64,000 nt of DNA from Streptomyces griseoloalbus (GCA_014650015.1 BMUD01000005.1:186001-250000), one strand, 5' to 3'. Positions 17,163 through 25,940 are shown, counted from the stretch's first letter. Numbers and translations are program-made. The notes: a model not told the origin generated them from the sequence alone.

Positions 17163-17200
17163 CGACGGCCCGGCCCCACGGGTGTGGGACCGGGCCGTCG
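17163..17200. terminator. Terminator of the DEAD-box helicase gene
   Basis: A 17-bp inverted repeat with one mismatch (arms 17163-17179 and 17184-17200, loop GGGT) sits just past the helicase stop. Confidence 0.75.
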
Positions 17201-17211
17201 GTTTCGATGCG

Positions 17212-19698
17212 TCAGCCTTCCGCGGGCTCCGCGGCGGCCGCCGTCTTCCGGGTCCGTCGCGGCTTCGCCTCTGCCGTGGCGTCCGGCTCCTGCGCGGCCG
17301 CGGCGGCCTTGCGGGCGCGGCGCGGCTTGGCCTCCGCGCCCTCCGGCTCCTGTGCGGCCTGCGCCGGGATCCCGGCGGCCTCGGCGGCCTTGCGGGTGCG
17401 GCGCCGGGGCTTGGCCTCGGCGGCTTCCGCGGTGTCGGCTGCCTCCGTGGCGGTGGCGGTGGCCGCGGTCTTGCGGGTGCGGCGCGGCTTCGCCTCGGTG
17501 GCCTCGGCCGTGTCGACGGCGGCTTCGGCCTTCTTGGCCGTGGCCTTGCGCGTACGGCGCGGCTTGGCCTCCGCCGCCTCCGGCTCCGTGACCGTCTGCG
17601 CCGGGATCTCGACGGCGACGGCCGGGTCCGCCTCGGCGGCCTTGCGGGTGCGGCGGCGGGGCTTGGCCTCGGCGGCTTCCGCGGTGTCGGCGCTGTCGGC
17701 TGCCTCGGTGGCCGCGGTCTTGCGGGTGCGGCGCGGCTTCGCCTCGGCGGCCTCGGTGGCCTCGGCGGTGTCGACGGCGGCTTCGGCCTTCTTGGCCGTG
17801 GCCTTGCGCGTACGGCGCGGCTTGGCCTCCGCCGCCTCGACCGGCTCGGCGCTCCCCTCGGCCGTGTCGACGGCCGTCTCGGCCTCCGCCGCGGTCTTGC
17901 GGGTGCGGGTGCGGGTGCGGCGGGACTCGGCTGCCGGAGCCTCGGTTTCCGTCACCACCGGGGCGTCCGTCACCACCGGGGCCGCAGCGGGCTCCTCGAC
18001 CGGCGGCGTGACGACAGGCGCCGTTTCCACGGCTGCCGTCTCGGCCGTCTTGCGGGTGCGGCGACGACGGGGCTTCTCGGGGGCGTCCCCGGACGTGCCC
18101 TCGGCCGTGTCGACGGCCGCCTCCGCCGACTGCGCCGGCTCCACCGCGGTCGCCGCGGCCGGCGTCGTCCCGGACGGGACGCCGCCGCGCATACGGCGAC
18201 GACGGCGCGGGGTGCGTGCGGTGACCGTGCCGGCCTCCGCACCGTCGGTGCCTTCCGCGACCGGGCTCACGGGCTGCTGCGCCGTCTCGTCCAGCGGCGT
18301 ACCGCCACGCGTACGACGGCGGCGTCGCGGCGTACGGGTCGAGGTCTCCGACTCGGCCGGACGGGCGTCACCGCGCCCGCCCCGGCCGCCGCGCCCGCGC
18401 GGTCCACGGCCGCCCGGCTCGCCCAGGTCCTCCAGCTCCTCCGCGTCCAGCCCGGCGCGCGTGCGCTCCGAGCGGGGCAGGACGCCCTTCGTGCCCTCGG
18501 GGATGCCGAGGTCGGTGTAGAAGTGCGGGGAGGTGGAGTACGTCTCCGGCGGGTCGTTGAAGCCCAGGTCCAGCGCCTTGTTGATCAGCTGCCAGCGCGG
18601 GATGTCGTCCCAGTCGACCAGCGTGATCGCCGTACCCTTCGCGCCCGCGCGGCCGGTACGGCCGATGCGGTGCAGATACGTCTTCTCCTCTTCCGGCGAC
18701 TGGTAGTTGATGACGTGCGTCACGCCCTCGACGTCGATGCCGCGGGCGGCGACGTCGGTGCAGACGAGCACGTCCACCTTGCCGTTGCGGAACGCGCGCA
18801 GCGCCTGCTCGCGGGCGCCCTGGCCGAGGTCGCCGTGGACCGCGCCGGAGGCGAAGCCGCGCTGCTTGAGCTGGTCGGCGAGGTCGGCGGCGGTGCGCTT
18901 GGTGCGGCAGAAGACCATGACCAGTCCCCGGCCGTCGGCCTGCAGTATCCGCGCGACCATCTCGGGCTTGTCCATGTTGTGCGCGCGGTAGATGAACTGC
19001 GTGGTGTTCGCGACCGTCGCGCCCTCGTCGTCCGGCGCGGTGGCGCGGATGTGCGTGGGCTGGGACATGTAACGGCGGGCCAGACCGATGACCGCGCCCG
19101 GCATGGTGGCCGAGAACAGCATGGTCTGACGCTTGGCCGGCAGCAGGTTGATGATCTTCTCGACGTCGGGCAGGAAGCCCAGGTCGAGCATCTCGTCGGC
19201 CTCGTCGAGGACGAGGGCCTTCACATCCTTCAGGTTCAGCTTCTTCTGCCCGGCGAGGTCGAGCAGTCGGCCCGGGGTGCCGACGATCACGTCGACGCCC
19301 TTCTTCAGCGCCTCGACCTGCGGCTCGTAGGCGCGGCCGCCGTAGATCGCGGTGACGCGCACATTGCGCACCTTGCCGGCGGTCAGCAGGTCGTTGGTGA
19401 CCTGTGTGCACAGCTCACGCGTGGGGACGACGACGAGCGCCTGCGGGGTGTCGGTGAGGTCCTCGGGCTTCGCACGGCCCGCCTCGACGTCCGCGGGGAC
19501 GGTGACGCGCTCGAGGAGCGGAAGGCCGAAGCCGAGCGTCTTTCCGGTGCCGGTCTTGGCCTGGCCGATGACGTCCGTGCCCGTCAGGGCCACGGGGAGC
19601 GTCATCTCCTGGATGGGGAAGGGGGTGATGATGCCGACGGCCTCCAGGGCCTCGGCGGTCTCGGGGAGGATCCCGAGCTCTCGGAACGTCGTAGTCAG
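17212..19698 (-). CDS. DEAD-box ATP-dependent RNA helicase with long basic repeat tail
   Basis: An 828-aa RNA helicase. All core motifs are present: Q motif (TPFPIQ at 25-30), Walker A (AKTGTGKT at 47-54), LDEADEML, SAT (LFSATMPG), and HRIGRTGR. The helicase core ends near residue 390. The other half is a low-complexity tail rich in Ala, Glu, Lys, Arg, with many copies of EAKPRRTRK. The Q motif lies upstream of the first in-frame ATG or GTG (at 19605), and no such codon occurs before it, so the start is placed at a CTG at 19698, preceded by AGAGG. Probable roles are cold growth or RNA turnover and ribosome assembly. The tail likely binds RNA. Confidence 0.88.
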   Translation of the reverse strand: MTTTFRELGILPETAEALEAVGIITPFPIQEMTLPVALTGTDVIGQAKTGTGKTLGFGLPLLERVTVPADVEAGRAKPEDLTDTPQALVVVPTRELCTQVTNDLLTAGKVRNVRVTAIYGGRAYEPQVEALKKGVDVIVGTPGRLLDLAGQKKLNLKDVKALVLDEADEMLDLGFLPDVEKIINLLPAKRQTMLFSATMPGAVIGLARRYMSQPTHIRATAPDDEGATVANTTQFIYRAHNMDKPEMVARILQADGRGLVMVFCRTKRTAADLADQLKQRGFASGAVHGDLGQGAREQALRAFRNGKVDVLVCTDVAARGIDVEGVTHVINYQSPEEEKTYLHRIGRTGRAGAKGTAITLVDWDDIPRWQLINKALDLGFNDPPETYSTSPHFYTDLGIPEGTKGVLPRSERTRAGLDAEELEDLGEPGGRGPRGRGGRGGRGDARPAESETSTRTPRRRRRTRGGTPLDETAQQPVSPVAEGTDGAEAGTVTARTPRRRRRMRGGVPSGTTPAAATAVEPAQSAEAAVDTAEGTSGDAPEKPRRRRTRKTAETAAVETAPVVTPPVEEPAAAPVVTDAPVVTETEAPAAESRRTRTRTRKTAAEAETAVDTAEGSAEPVEAAEAKPRRTRKATAKKAEAAVDTAEATEAAEAKPRRTRKTAATEAADSADTAEAAEAKPRRRTRKAAEADPAVAVEIPAQTVTEPEAAEAKPRRTRKATAKKAEAAVDTAEATEAKPRRTRKTAATATATEAADTAEAAEAKPRRRTRKAAEAAGIPAQAAQEPEGAEAKPRRARKAAAAAQEPDATAEAKPRRTRKTAAAAEPAEG
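17225..17930 (-). repeat. Degenerate in-frame repeats coding the helicase tail
   Basis: More than ten imperfect copies of a block coding EAKPRR(T/R)RKxA with spacer segments such as TAEAAEA. Some copies are near identical over about 100 bp (for example around 17400-17480 and 17650-17740), so the array could expand or shrink by recombination. It also creates long false open frames on the other strand. Confidence 0.8.
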
Positions 19699-20085
19699 GG
19701 TGCTGCCTCTTCTGTGTGCGCGGTGCGAGGCGAGCGCGGGGGTCGTGTAGGGACCGTGCCGGGGACGTCGGCTGCCTTACGGGCGGGGCCGTAGGACACG
19801 GGACCACTGCCGACGCTCTAGCGCTCGTACCGCTGAGGTTCCCCCTCCGGATTCCGTACGCAGCGTGGCGTACGGCAGGGAGGGCTGTCGGGTCGGAGCC
19901 GATCGGGCCACCGACCGGGCATCCTCATACATACGGCCTGTCGAGTACGTCAGAGTGCTCAGCAGGCGCATTACCACCATACCCTGGATTCGCGCACACG
20001 CCATGGCCGATTTGGTCACGTAGTCGTCGTCACACTGATTGGCCAGGGCCTTCCGGCGCGGGGCAAGCGGGATATTGTGCGCTTC
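19699..20085. other. Divergent intergenic region, helicase/ferritin-like gene
   Basis: 387 bp with no protein gene that I can support. It must hold the helicase promoter and 5' leader on the minus strand and the promoter of the ferritin-like gene, for which TATTGT at 20073-20078 lies seven bases before the ATG (likely leaderless). The stretch 19920-20060 is less GC-rich than its surroundings. Such long leaders are common before DEAD-box genes, but no specific structure was recognised. Confidence 0.45.
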
Positions 20086-20841
20086 ATGACGAGCTCCGAC
20101 AAGCCTGACAACGCCGCGGCCAGCACCGAGACCACCACCGGGCACACCGGCGTCGCCGCCATGGACTGGGCGGCCGCTTCCGCCGACCCCCAGTACCGCG
20201 CCGCTGTCGTGGATCTGCTCGGCGCGCTCGCGTACGGGGAACTGGCGGCGTTCGAGCGGCTCGCGGAGGACGCCAAGCTGGCGCCCACGCTGGCGGACAA
20301 GGCGGAGCTGGCGAAGATGGCCTCGGCCGAGTTCCACCACTTCGAGCGGCTGCGTGACCGGCTCGCCGAGATCGGCGAGGAGCCGACGCACGCGATGGAG
20401 CCGTTCGTCGCCGCGTACGACGGCTTCCACAAGCAGACGGCGCCCTCCGACTGGCTGGAGGGTCTGGTCAAGGCGTACGTCGGCGACTCCATCGCCAGCG
20501 ACTTCTACCGGGAGGTCGCGGCCCGCCTGGACTCCGACAGCCGCGCCCTGGTGGTGGCGGTGCTCGACGACACGGGTCACGGCGGTTTCGCCGTGGAGAA
20601 GGTGCGCGCCGCGATCGACGCGGACCCGCGGGTGGGCGGGCGGCTCGCGCTGTGGGCGCGGCGGCTGATGGGCGAGGCACTGTCGCAGTCCCAGCGGGTG
20701 GTCGCCGACCGGGACGCGCTGTCGACGATGCTGGTGGGTGGGGTCGCGGACGGGTTCGATCTCGCCGAGGTCGGCAAGATGTTCTCCCGGATCACCGAGG
20801 CGCACACCAAGCGCATGGCGGCACTGGGACTGGCGGCCTGA
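20086..20841 (+). CDS. Ferritin-like four-helix protein (MiaE_2 family)
   Basis: A 251-aa protein. The first 35 residues are disordered (Thr/Ala-rich). The rest forms a ferritin-like bundle, with metal-ligand type motifs in GELAAFERLAEDA and MASAEFHHFERLRDRL, and later in DWLEGLVKAYVGDSIASDFYREVA. The pattern fits the actinobacterial MiaE-like family related to tRNA hydroxylases; actual hydroxylase activity is not shown. It is transcribed away from the helicase. Confidence 0.85.
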   Translation: MTSSDKPDNAAASTETTTGHTGVAAMDWAAASADPQYRAAVVDLLGALAYGELAAFERLAEDAKLAPTLADKAELAKMASAEFHHFERLRDRLAEIGEEPTHAMEPFVAAYDGFHKQTAPSDWLEGLVKAYVGDSIASDFYREVAARLDSDSRALVVAVLDDTGHGGFAVEKVRAAIDADPRVGGRLALWARRLMGEALSQSQRVVADRDALSTMLVGGVADGFDLAEVGKMFSRITEAHTKRMAALGLAA

Positions 20842-20888
20842 GAACCCCTCGGGGCCGGTTCACCCCCGGCGCCACCGTCGGCGCCCGG

Positions 20889-21158
20889 TCAGGCGGTCGC
20901 CGACCGGCGGCGCAGTCTTCCCGCCGGGCGCAGCAGCAGCGACAGGGACGCCACGGACACGATCACCGCGCCGAGCAGCATCGTGAGCAGATTGCCGGCG
21001 TCCAGCGCCGTGGTGATGAGGAAGGCGCCGAACAGCGCTCCGGCCACACCGGTCGGCAGGACCAGGGCGCGGGCGGGAAGACGGTGCGGCAGACGGTGGC
21101 TGGCCGCCCACCCCAGAGCCAGGCCGAGGATCGCGGAGCTGAGCGCTTCCAAGAGCAT
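20889..21158 (-). CDS. Small membrane protein
   Basis: An 89-aa protein with three hydrophobic stretches (LLEALSSAILGLALGWAA, LVLPTGVAGALFGAFLIT, NLLTMLLGAVIVSVASL) and a basic end (RRRSATA), so the C-terminus is probably cytoplasmic. GGAGGG precedes the ATG by about nine bases. The pattern is like the small GlsB/YeaQ-type or holin-like membrane proteins, but I cannot assign a family. It converges with the ferritin-like gene across 47 bp. Confidence 0.75.
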   Translation of the reverse strand: MLLEALSSAILGLALGWAASHRLPHRLPARALVLPTGVAGALFGAFLITTALDAGNLLTMLLGAVIVSVASLSLLLRPAGRLRRRSATA

Positions 21159-21290
21159 GTCGGGGTCCCTCCCACATGGCCGGCCTGCTCACATCGTTCC
21201 TAGCCCGTCCTACCCCTGACCTGCGGAATCCAATCCTCATCCGTGAAGCACCTGTGCTCCATCCGTGAGGGCGCACGCACGTACGAACGG

Positions 21291-21386
21291 GACGGCGCAC
21301 CGCCGGACCGCGGGGACGGCACACTCCCGAACGACCGGGACGGCACACCCTCGGACCACGGGGACGGCGCACCGCCGAGCGAGCGC
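21291..21386 (+). repeat. Four 24-bp tandem repeats
   Basis: Units begin with GACGGC at 21291, 21315, 21339 and 21363, exactly 24 bp apart, with moderate divergence. They lie in the 335-bp gap (21159-21493) between the small membrane protein and DUF3107 genes, which otherwise holds only the promoter of the former and the terminator of the latter. Read on the plus strand they would encode DG-x-P-x-D-x-G type octapeptides, but that frame runs into a terminator and the DUF3107 gene, so I do not call it a gene. Confidence 0.7.
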
Positions 21387-21442
21387 GAGGGCAGGGCCGC
21401 TGACGGCCGGAACGGCGCCGCCGCTGACGCCGGAACGCGGGA

Positions 21443-21471
21443 GGGCCCGGCGGTGTCGAACCGCCGGGCCC
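21443..21471. terminator. Terminator of the DUF3107 gene
   Basis: A 12-bp perfect inverted repeat (GGGCCCGGCGGT and complement, loop GTCGA) 22 bp past the DUF3107 stop on the minus strand. Confidence 0.8.
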
Positions 21472-21493
21472 TTCCACGACTGCCGGTCGTCGC

Positions 21494-21721
21494 CTACAGC
21501 GCGCCGAAGCCCACCTTGCGCGGGGCCGGCTCGCCGATCTCGATGTACGCGAGACGGTCGGCCGGGACCAGGATCTTGCGGCCGTGCTCGTCCACGAGGC
21601 TCAGCAGCTGCGACTTCCCGGCCAGCGCCTCGGCCACCACGCGCTCGACCTCCTCGGCGCTCTGACCGCTCTCCAGAACGATCTCGCGGGGCGCGTGCTG
21701 CACGCCGATCTTGACCTCCAC
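21494..21721 (-). CDS. DUF3107 family small protein
   Basis: A 75-aa protein starting with GTG (VEVKIGVQHAPREIVLESGQ) eight bases after GGAGGG. It shows the DUF3107 pattern: a short beta-alpha-beta fold ending KILVPADRLAYIEIGEP. Such ATP-binding-like small proteins are conserved in actinobacteria with no known function. A longer frame to 21925 is mostly non-coding in character. Confidence 0.88.
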   Translation of the reverse strand: MEVKIGVQHAPREIVLESGQSAEEVERVVAEALAGKSQLLSLVDEHGRKILVPADRLAYIEIGEPAPRKVGFGAL

Positions 21722-21873
21722 GGCTATGTCCCTCCGACGGTCAGTGAAGTGCGCGACCTTCCGCGCCGTACCAGCACACATTAGCCCGGTGCAGGGACGT
21801 GCACGCTGCGCCCGGCCACGCCATGAGCGAACAGCCGACGGGAACAAACCGCCGCCGGCGCCCGCCCGCGTAC

Positions 21874-22518
21874 TCAGTGATGCTGTTCGTTGCCGTGCAG
21901 CGGGAATCCGGCGATGCCCCGCCACGCCAGCGAGGCCAGCAACTGCACCGCCTGGTCACGCGGCACGCTGCGGTCGCTGTGCAGCCAGGACCGCGCCACC
22001 ACCTGGGCGAGACCGCCGAGCCCCGAGGCGAGCAGCATCGACTCCGCCCGCGACAGCCCGGTGTCCTCGGCGATCACGTCGCAGATCGCCTCCGCGCATT
22101 CGTTGGTCACCTTGTCGACGCGCTCGCGCACGGCGGGCTCGTTCGTCAGATCCGACTCGAAGACCAGGCGGAACGCGCCGCCGTCGTCCTCCACGTACGC
22201 GAAGTAGGCGTCCATGGTCGCCCGGACGCGGTGCTTGTTGTCCGTCGTCGACGCCAGCGCGTGGCGCACCGACTGGATCAGGGCCTCGCAGTGCTGGTCC
22301 AGCAGGGCGAGATAGAGATCGAGCTTGCCCGGGAAGTGCTGGTAGAGCACCGGCTTGCTGACGCCGGCGCGCTCGGCGATGTCGTCCATCGCGGCCGCGT
22401 GGTAGCCCTGCGCGACGAAGACTTCCTGTGCGGCGCCCAGCAACTGGTTCCGTCGGGCACGGCGCGGCAGGCGTGTACCCCTCGGGCGTACCGCCTCTGT
22501 CTGCTCGATGGCTGTCAC
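21874..22518 (-). CDS. TetR/AcrR family transcriptional regulator
   Basis: A 214-aa repressor starting at GTG after GGGAGG. The helix-turn-helix lies near residues 28-65: LLGAAQEVFVAQGYHAAAMD, then IAERAGVSKPVLYQHFPGK, which is a canonical TetR recognition helix. The C-terminal ligand domain ends in a His-rich tail (GNEQHH). The target is unknown; the gene stands alone upstream of DUF3107. The stretch GTACTTTTCGGTAAC near 22566-22580 upstream is AT-rich and could be part of an autoregulatory site, but I see no clean palindrome. Confidence 0.92.
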   Translation of the reverse strand: MTAIEQTEAVRPRGTRLPRRARRNQLLGAAQEVFVAQGYHAAAMDDIAERAGVSKPVLYQHFPGKLDLYLALLDQHCEALIQSVRHALASTTDNKHRVRATMDAYFAYVEDDGGAFRLVFESDLTNEPAVRERVDKVTNECAEAICDVIAEDTGLSRAESMLLASGLGGLAQVVARSWLHSDRSVPRDQAVQLLASLAWRGIAGFPLHGNEQHH

Positions 22519-22714
22519 GCCGCCTCCCATTGTCGTCCATGTGCGGTGTGAGCCGCGCCGCCATCGTACTTTTCGGTAACCGTGGTGTGCGCGGTGAGAA
22601 CGCAGAATTTCACGGACCGGACGGCGGTGAAAGCCATACGGACGGTTTCAAAAGGTGTCAGAGCGGGCAAGAAGGCCTCCTCACTGCTCGATCACGCCCC
22701 GGCCGGCGTCCTCG

Positions 22715-22942
22715 TCACCGGTAGTCGTCCTCGTCGAGGGAGACGACCCGGGCCTGTTCCACCAGGTCCGCCTCATTGGCACGGTCGGGATCGACGCCGG
22801 TCAACGGGTCGTCGCGGTCGGGCTTCACCTCCGTGTGCTGCTCGGCCGCGTCGACCTCGGGCGCCTCGACGTCGTACTCCTGGTTCCCGCGAACGTCCTC
22901 GTCTTCCTCGAACGTCTCGGGGTCGGTCGGGTCTACGGCCAT
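22715..22942 (-). CDS. Small acidic protein, unknown
   Basis: A 75-aa very acidic protein (MAVDPTDPETFEEDEDVRGN...VSLDEDDYR) with GGGAG before the ATG. No structure beyond likely disorder is evident. It lies between the TetR and hydrolase genes, on the opposite strand to the latter. Similar short acidic proteins beginning MAVDPTDP are familiar in Streptomyces genomes, but no function is known to me. Confidence 0.7.
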   Translation of the reverse strand: MAVDPTDPETFEEDEDVRGNQEYDVEAPEVDAAEQHTEVKPDRDDPLTGVDPDRANEADLVEQARVVSLDEDDYR

Positions 22943-23149
22943 GCTGGGCTCCCTTCCTACGAACGTCCCTGGAGAATGCAGGGGCCACATGCGGGTGCCC
23001 TTTCTTCGAGCCTAGGAGACACCCGATCCGGACGCTATGCGATCCGCGACCGGGATGTGACAGTGTGCGCACCCCGAGGAGCGGGATCAGGCATCCCCTG
23101 TGACGGCGAACACATGAACCACTACGTGATCGTCTCGTAACATTGCCGC

Positions 23150-24205
23150 ATGTCTTCGACCGAGCTGCCGTCCGTGCCGCCCGCCAGCGCGCTTTCCGAG
23201 GCGGCGGCCGTCAGGGTCGCCGCCGGGGAACGGCTCAGATCGGTGGAACTGCCCGGGGTCACCCTGTCGGTGCGGTCGAGGCCTGGCGCGCGGGAGGGAC
23301 TGCCGCCCGCTCTCTACGTCCACGGACTCGGCGGTTCCTCGCTGAACTGGTCGGCACTCATGCCGATGCTGGACGACGTCGTCTCCAGCGAGGCCGTGGA
23401 CCTGCCCGGCTTCGGCGACTCCCCACCCCCGGACGACGGCGACTACTCCATCACCGCGCACGCACGCGCGGTGATCCGCTATCTCGACGCCGCCGGCCGC
23501 GGTCCGGTGCACCTGTTCGGCAACTCACTCGGCGGCGCGGTCGCCACACGGGTCGCCGCCGTACGCCCCGACCTCGTCCGCACCCTCACGCTCGTGTCAC
23601 CGGCGCTGCCGGAACTGCGGGTGCAGCGCACCGCCGTCCCGACGGGACTGCTGGCGGTACCCGGGGTCGTATCGCTGTTCACCCGGATCAGCCGGGAGTG
23701 GACGGCGGAACAGCGGGTCCGTGGCGTGATGCAGCTCTGCTACGGGGACCCCGCGCGGGTGACGGCGGAAGGGTTCCGCAACGCCGTGCAGGAGATGGAG
23801 CGGCGGCTGCGACTGCCGTACTTCTGGGACGCGATGGCACGCTCCGCGCGAGGGCTCGTCAGCGCGTACATGCTGGGTGGCCAGCAGGGACTGTGGCGCC
23901 AGGCCGAGCGGGTGCTCGCGCCGACCCTGCTCGTCTACGGCGGCCGGGACCAGCTCGTCGGCTTCCGCATGGCCCAGCGGTCGGCGCGCGCCTTCCGGGA
24001 CGCGCGGCTGGTGACACTCCCGGACGCGGGGCATGTGGCGATGATGGAGTATCCCGAGACCGTGGCCCTCGCCTTCCGTGAACTCCTCGCGGATGCGACG
24101 GATCCGGCGGCCGAGGGGGATACTGATGAGCCGGGCGCGCAGGGCGCCCCGGGTCCTCCCGCCGAAACCGGTGGAGGGACCACCGCCGAGAACATGAGGG
24201 GCTGA
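23150..24205 (+). CDS. Alpha/beta hydrolase
   Basis: A 351-aa serine hydrolase. Visible motifs: LYVHGLGGSSLNW (oxyanion HG), DLPGFGDSP, the nucleophile elbow FGNSLGGAVA (Ser in GNSLGG), the acid in YGGRDQLVG and the His in PDAGHVAMMEYPE. The last 35 residues are a Gly/Pro/Ala tail. There is no ribosome site; TAACAT at 23138-23143 lies six bases before the ATG, so the mRNA is probably leaderless. The DUF3152 gene starts eight bases after its stop, so the pair is likely co-transcribed. Confidence 0.9.
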   Translation: MSSTELPSVPPASALSEAAAVRVAAGERLRSVELPGVTLSVRSRPGAREGLPPALYVHGLGGSSLNWSALMPMLDDVVSSEAVDLPGFGDSPPPDDGDYSITAHARAVIRYLDAAGRGPVHLFGNSLGGAVATRVAAVRPDLVRTLTLVSPALPELRVQRTAVPTGLLAVPGVVSLFTRISREWTAEQRVRGVMQLCYGDPARVTAEGFRNAVQEMERRLRLPYFWDAMARSARGLVSAYMLGGQQGLWRQAERVLAPTLLVYGGRDQLVGFRMAQRSARAFRDARLVTLPDAGHVAMMEYPETVALAFRELLADATDPAAEGDTDEPGAQGAPGPPAETGGGTTAENMRG

Positions 24206-24213
24206 GGCGCGAC

Positions 24214-25857
24214 GTGGGACGCCACAGCCGCCGCGGACCCGCCCCGAAGGGCGACACCGCAGAGCCAGCCGGGGCACGGGACGGCCGCGCGGCCCGCCGG
24301 GACGACGCCACGGACGACCGGCGGGACGACGTTCCGGGCCCGCGCCGCATGCCTGCGGCTCCGCCGGCGCGAGGGCAGGCCGCTGGGGCTGCCCAGCAGC
24401 CGGGGCAGGCCACGGGCGGAACTCAGGGGTACGGGGTTCCCTACCGAACCTCACCCGGGACTCCGGCGCACGGAACTCCTGGGTACGGGACGCCTGCCGA
24501 CGGGGTGCCCCGGTTTCCGGACGGCACGCCGGTGCAGGGGGTTCCGCGGCTCCCGGATGGATGGCTTCCGGAGGGAACGCCCGCGCACGGCGTCCCGCGC
24601 ATGCCGGACGGCACCCCGGCGCACGGTGTTCCCCGGCTCCCCGACGGGACCCCGGTCGACGGTGTTCCCCGGCTGCCGGACGGTACCCCCGCGCACGGTG
24701 TGCCCCGAGCCCGCGGTGGGCACCCCGAGCAGCGGGAACACGGGGGCGGCTGGGGGACGTTGACAGGCCGGACGGCGACCGGGGCAGGGGCCGGCCACGG
24801 CACACCGGTGGCCGGGCCGCCGGGTGCGCCCCTCCCACGACAGCGGCAGGCACCTCCCCGGGGGCCGCGCCAGGACTACCTCGACGCCTTCGACGAGGAC
24901 GACGACCTCTTCACCCCGCGCCCACCCGCCTCCGCGCCCACCGACGCCCCCCACGCCGCCGTCACCGACTGGAACGCCGCTCCGGTCACCGGCATCCCCT
25001 CCGACCTCGACGACGACAACGCCCCGCCGACCGGCGAGCCCGCGCCGGCCCGCGCCGGCAAGGGGCGGGCGTTCACGGGGATCGCGGCCGCAGCCGTCAC
25101 CACGGTGCTGGCCGTCGTCGTGGCCGGCCAGGTCGCCGACCGGAGCGGCGGCACCGGCGTACAGGCGCAGTCCGCCGACGACCAGGCGCGCGACGTCCGG
25201 GATGCGGCCTCACGCGGGGACGGCCGGGAGACGCCCTCCGCGCCTTCCGCCGAGCCGCTGACGTACGAGCAGAAGATGGACAAGAGGTATCCGCTCAGCG
25301 CCGCGCGCGCGAGCACGGGGAAGTTCGACGCGGTCCCCGGCATCGACAAGGCGCCGGGCGTGGGCGAGAAGTTCACCTATCGGGTGGACGTGGAGCAGGG
25401 ACTCGGCCTCGACGGCGAACTCTTCGCCGAGGCGGTGCAAAGGACGCTCAACGACGACCGCAGCTGGGCGCACAACGGCGCGCGCACCTTCGAGCGCATC
25501 CACTCCGGCCAGGTCGATTTCGTGATCACCCTCGCCGGCCCCGAGACGACCGCCGAATGGTGCGCCAAGTCCGGCCTGGACACCACCGTGGACAACGTCT
25601 CCTGCGACTCCGCGGCGACCGAACGCGTGATGATCAACGCGTACCGGTGGGCGCAGGGAGCGGAGACGTACGGCGACAGGATGCACGCCTACCGTCAGAT
25701 GCTGATCAACCACGAGATCGGCCACCGCCTGGGCTACGACCATGTCACCTGTGACAAGAACGGCGACTTGGCCCCGGTGATGCAGCAGCAGACCAAGTTC
25801 CTCGAATACGACGGAATCAGCTGCCGCCCCAACCCGTGGCCCTTCCCGAAGAGCTGA
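24214..25857 (+). CDS. DUF3152 zincin-like membrane-anchored protein
   Basis: A 547-aa protein starting with GTG. Residues 1-80 are charged and disordered, then about 70-170 hold a tandem repeat of PDGTPxxGVPRL type. A single membrane helix near 290-310 (GIAAAAVTTVLAVVVAGQVA) anchors it. The extracellular C-terminal domain carries the metalloprotease motif HEIGH at 500-504, extended as HEIGHRLGYDH, and two Cys pairs. It is tied to the upstream hydrolase by an 8-bp gap. Proteolytic activity is predicted, not known. Confidence 0.87.
   Translation: MGRHSRRGPAPKGDTAEPAGARDGRAARRDDATDDRRDDVPGPRRMPAAPPARGQAAGAAQQPGQATGGTQGYGVPYRTSPGTPAHGTPGYGTPADGVPRFPDGTPVQGVPRLPDGWLPEGTPAHGVPRMPDGTPAHGVPRLPDGTPVDGVPRLPDGTPAHGVPRARGGHPEQREHGGGWGTLTGRTATGAGAGHGTPVAGPPGAPLPRQRQAPPRGPRQDYLDAFDEDDDLFTPRPPASAPTDAPHAAVTDWNAAPVTGIPSDLDDDNAPPTGEPAPARAGKGRAFTGIAAAAVTTVLAVVVAGQVADRSGGTGVQAQSADDQARDVRDAASRGDGRETPSAPSAEPLTYEQKMDKRYPLSAARASTGKFDAVPGIDKAPGVGEKFTYRVDVEQGLGLDGELFAEAVQRTLNDDRSWAHNGARTFERIHSGQVDFVITLAGPETTAEWCAKSGLDTTVDNVSCDSAATERVMINAYRWAQGAETYGDRMHAYRQMLINHEIGHRLGYDHVTCDKNGDLAPVMQQQTKFLEYDGISCRPNPWPFPKS
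24420..24720 (+). repeat. 36-bp in-frame repeat in the DUF3152 gene
   Basis: Units coding GVPRLPDGTPxx recur about six times with a 12-residue period, including variants FPDGTPVQ, MPDGTPAH and LPDGTPVD. One unit is interrupted by GWLPEGTPAH. The array lies in the cytoplasmic, disordered part of the protein. Confidence 0.85.
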
Positions 25858-25940
25858 TCACCGGCTGAGCGCCCACTGACGGCCTTCTAGCGCGGCGGAA
25901 CGCGTCCCGCACGGGAAAGTTACGCCTCTTCACCCCTTTT

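Noticed and set aside
17225-17930. CRISPR-like repeated DNA
   Set aside because: The repeats are in-frame coding units of variable length with no unique spacers and no cas genes.
17182-19794. 870-codon plus-strand open frame across the helicase gene
   Set aside because: It is the antisense shadow of the DEAD-box gene; composition is Arg/Leu/Gly-rich with no domain, and the real gene has all helicase motifs.
21243-21665. 140-codon plus-strand gene with DG-rich repeats
   Set aside because: It runs through the DUF3107 terminator and into DUF3107 antisense, and lacks a good start site.
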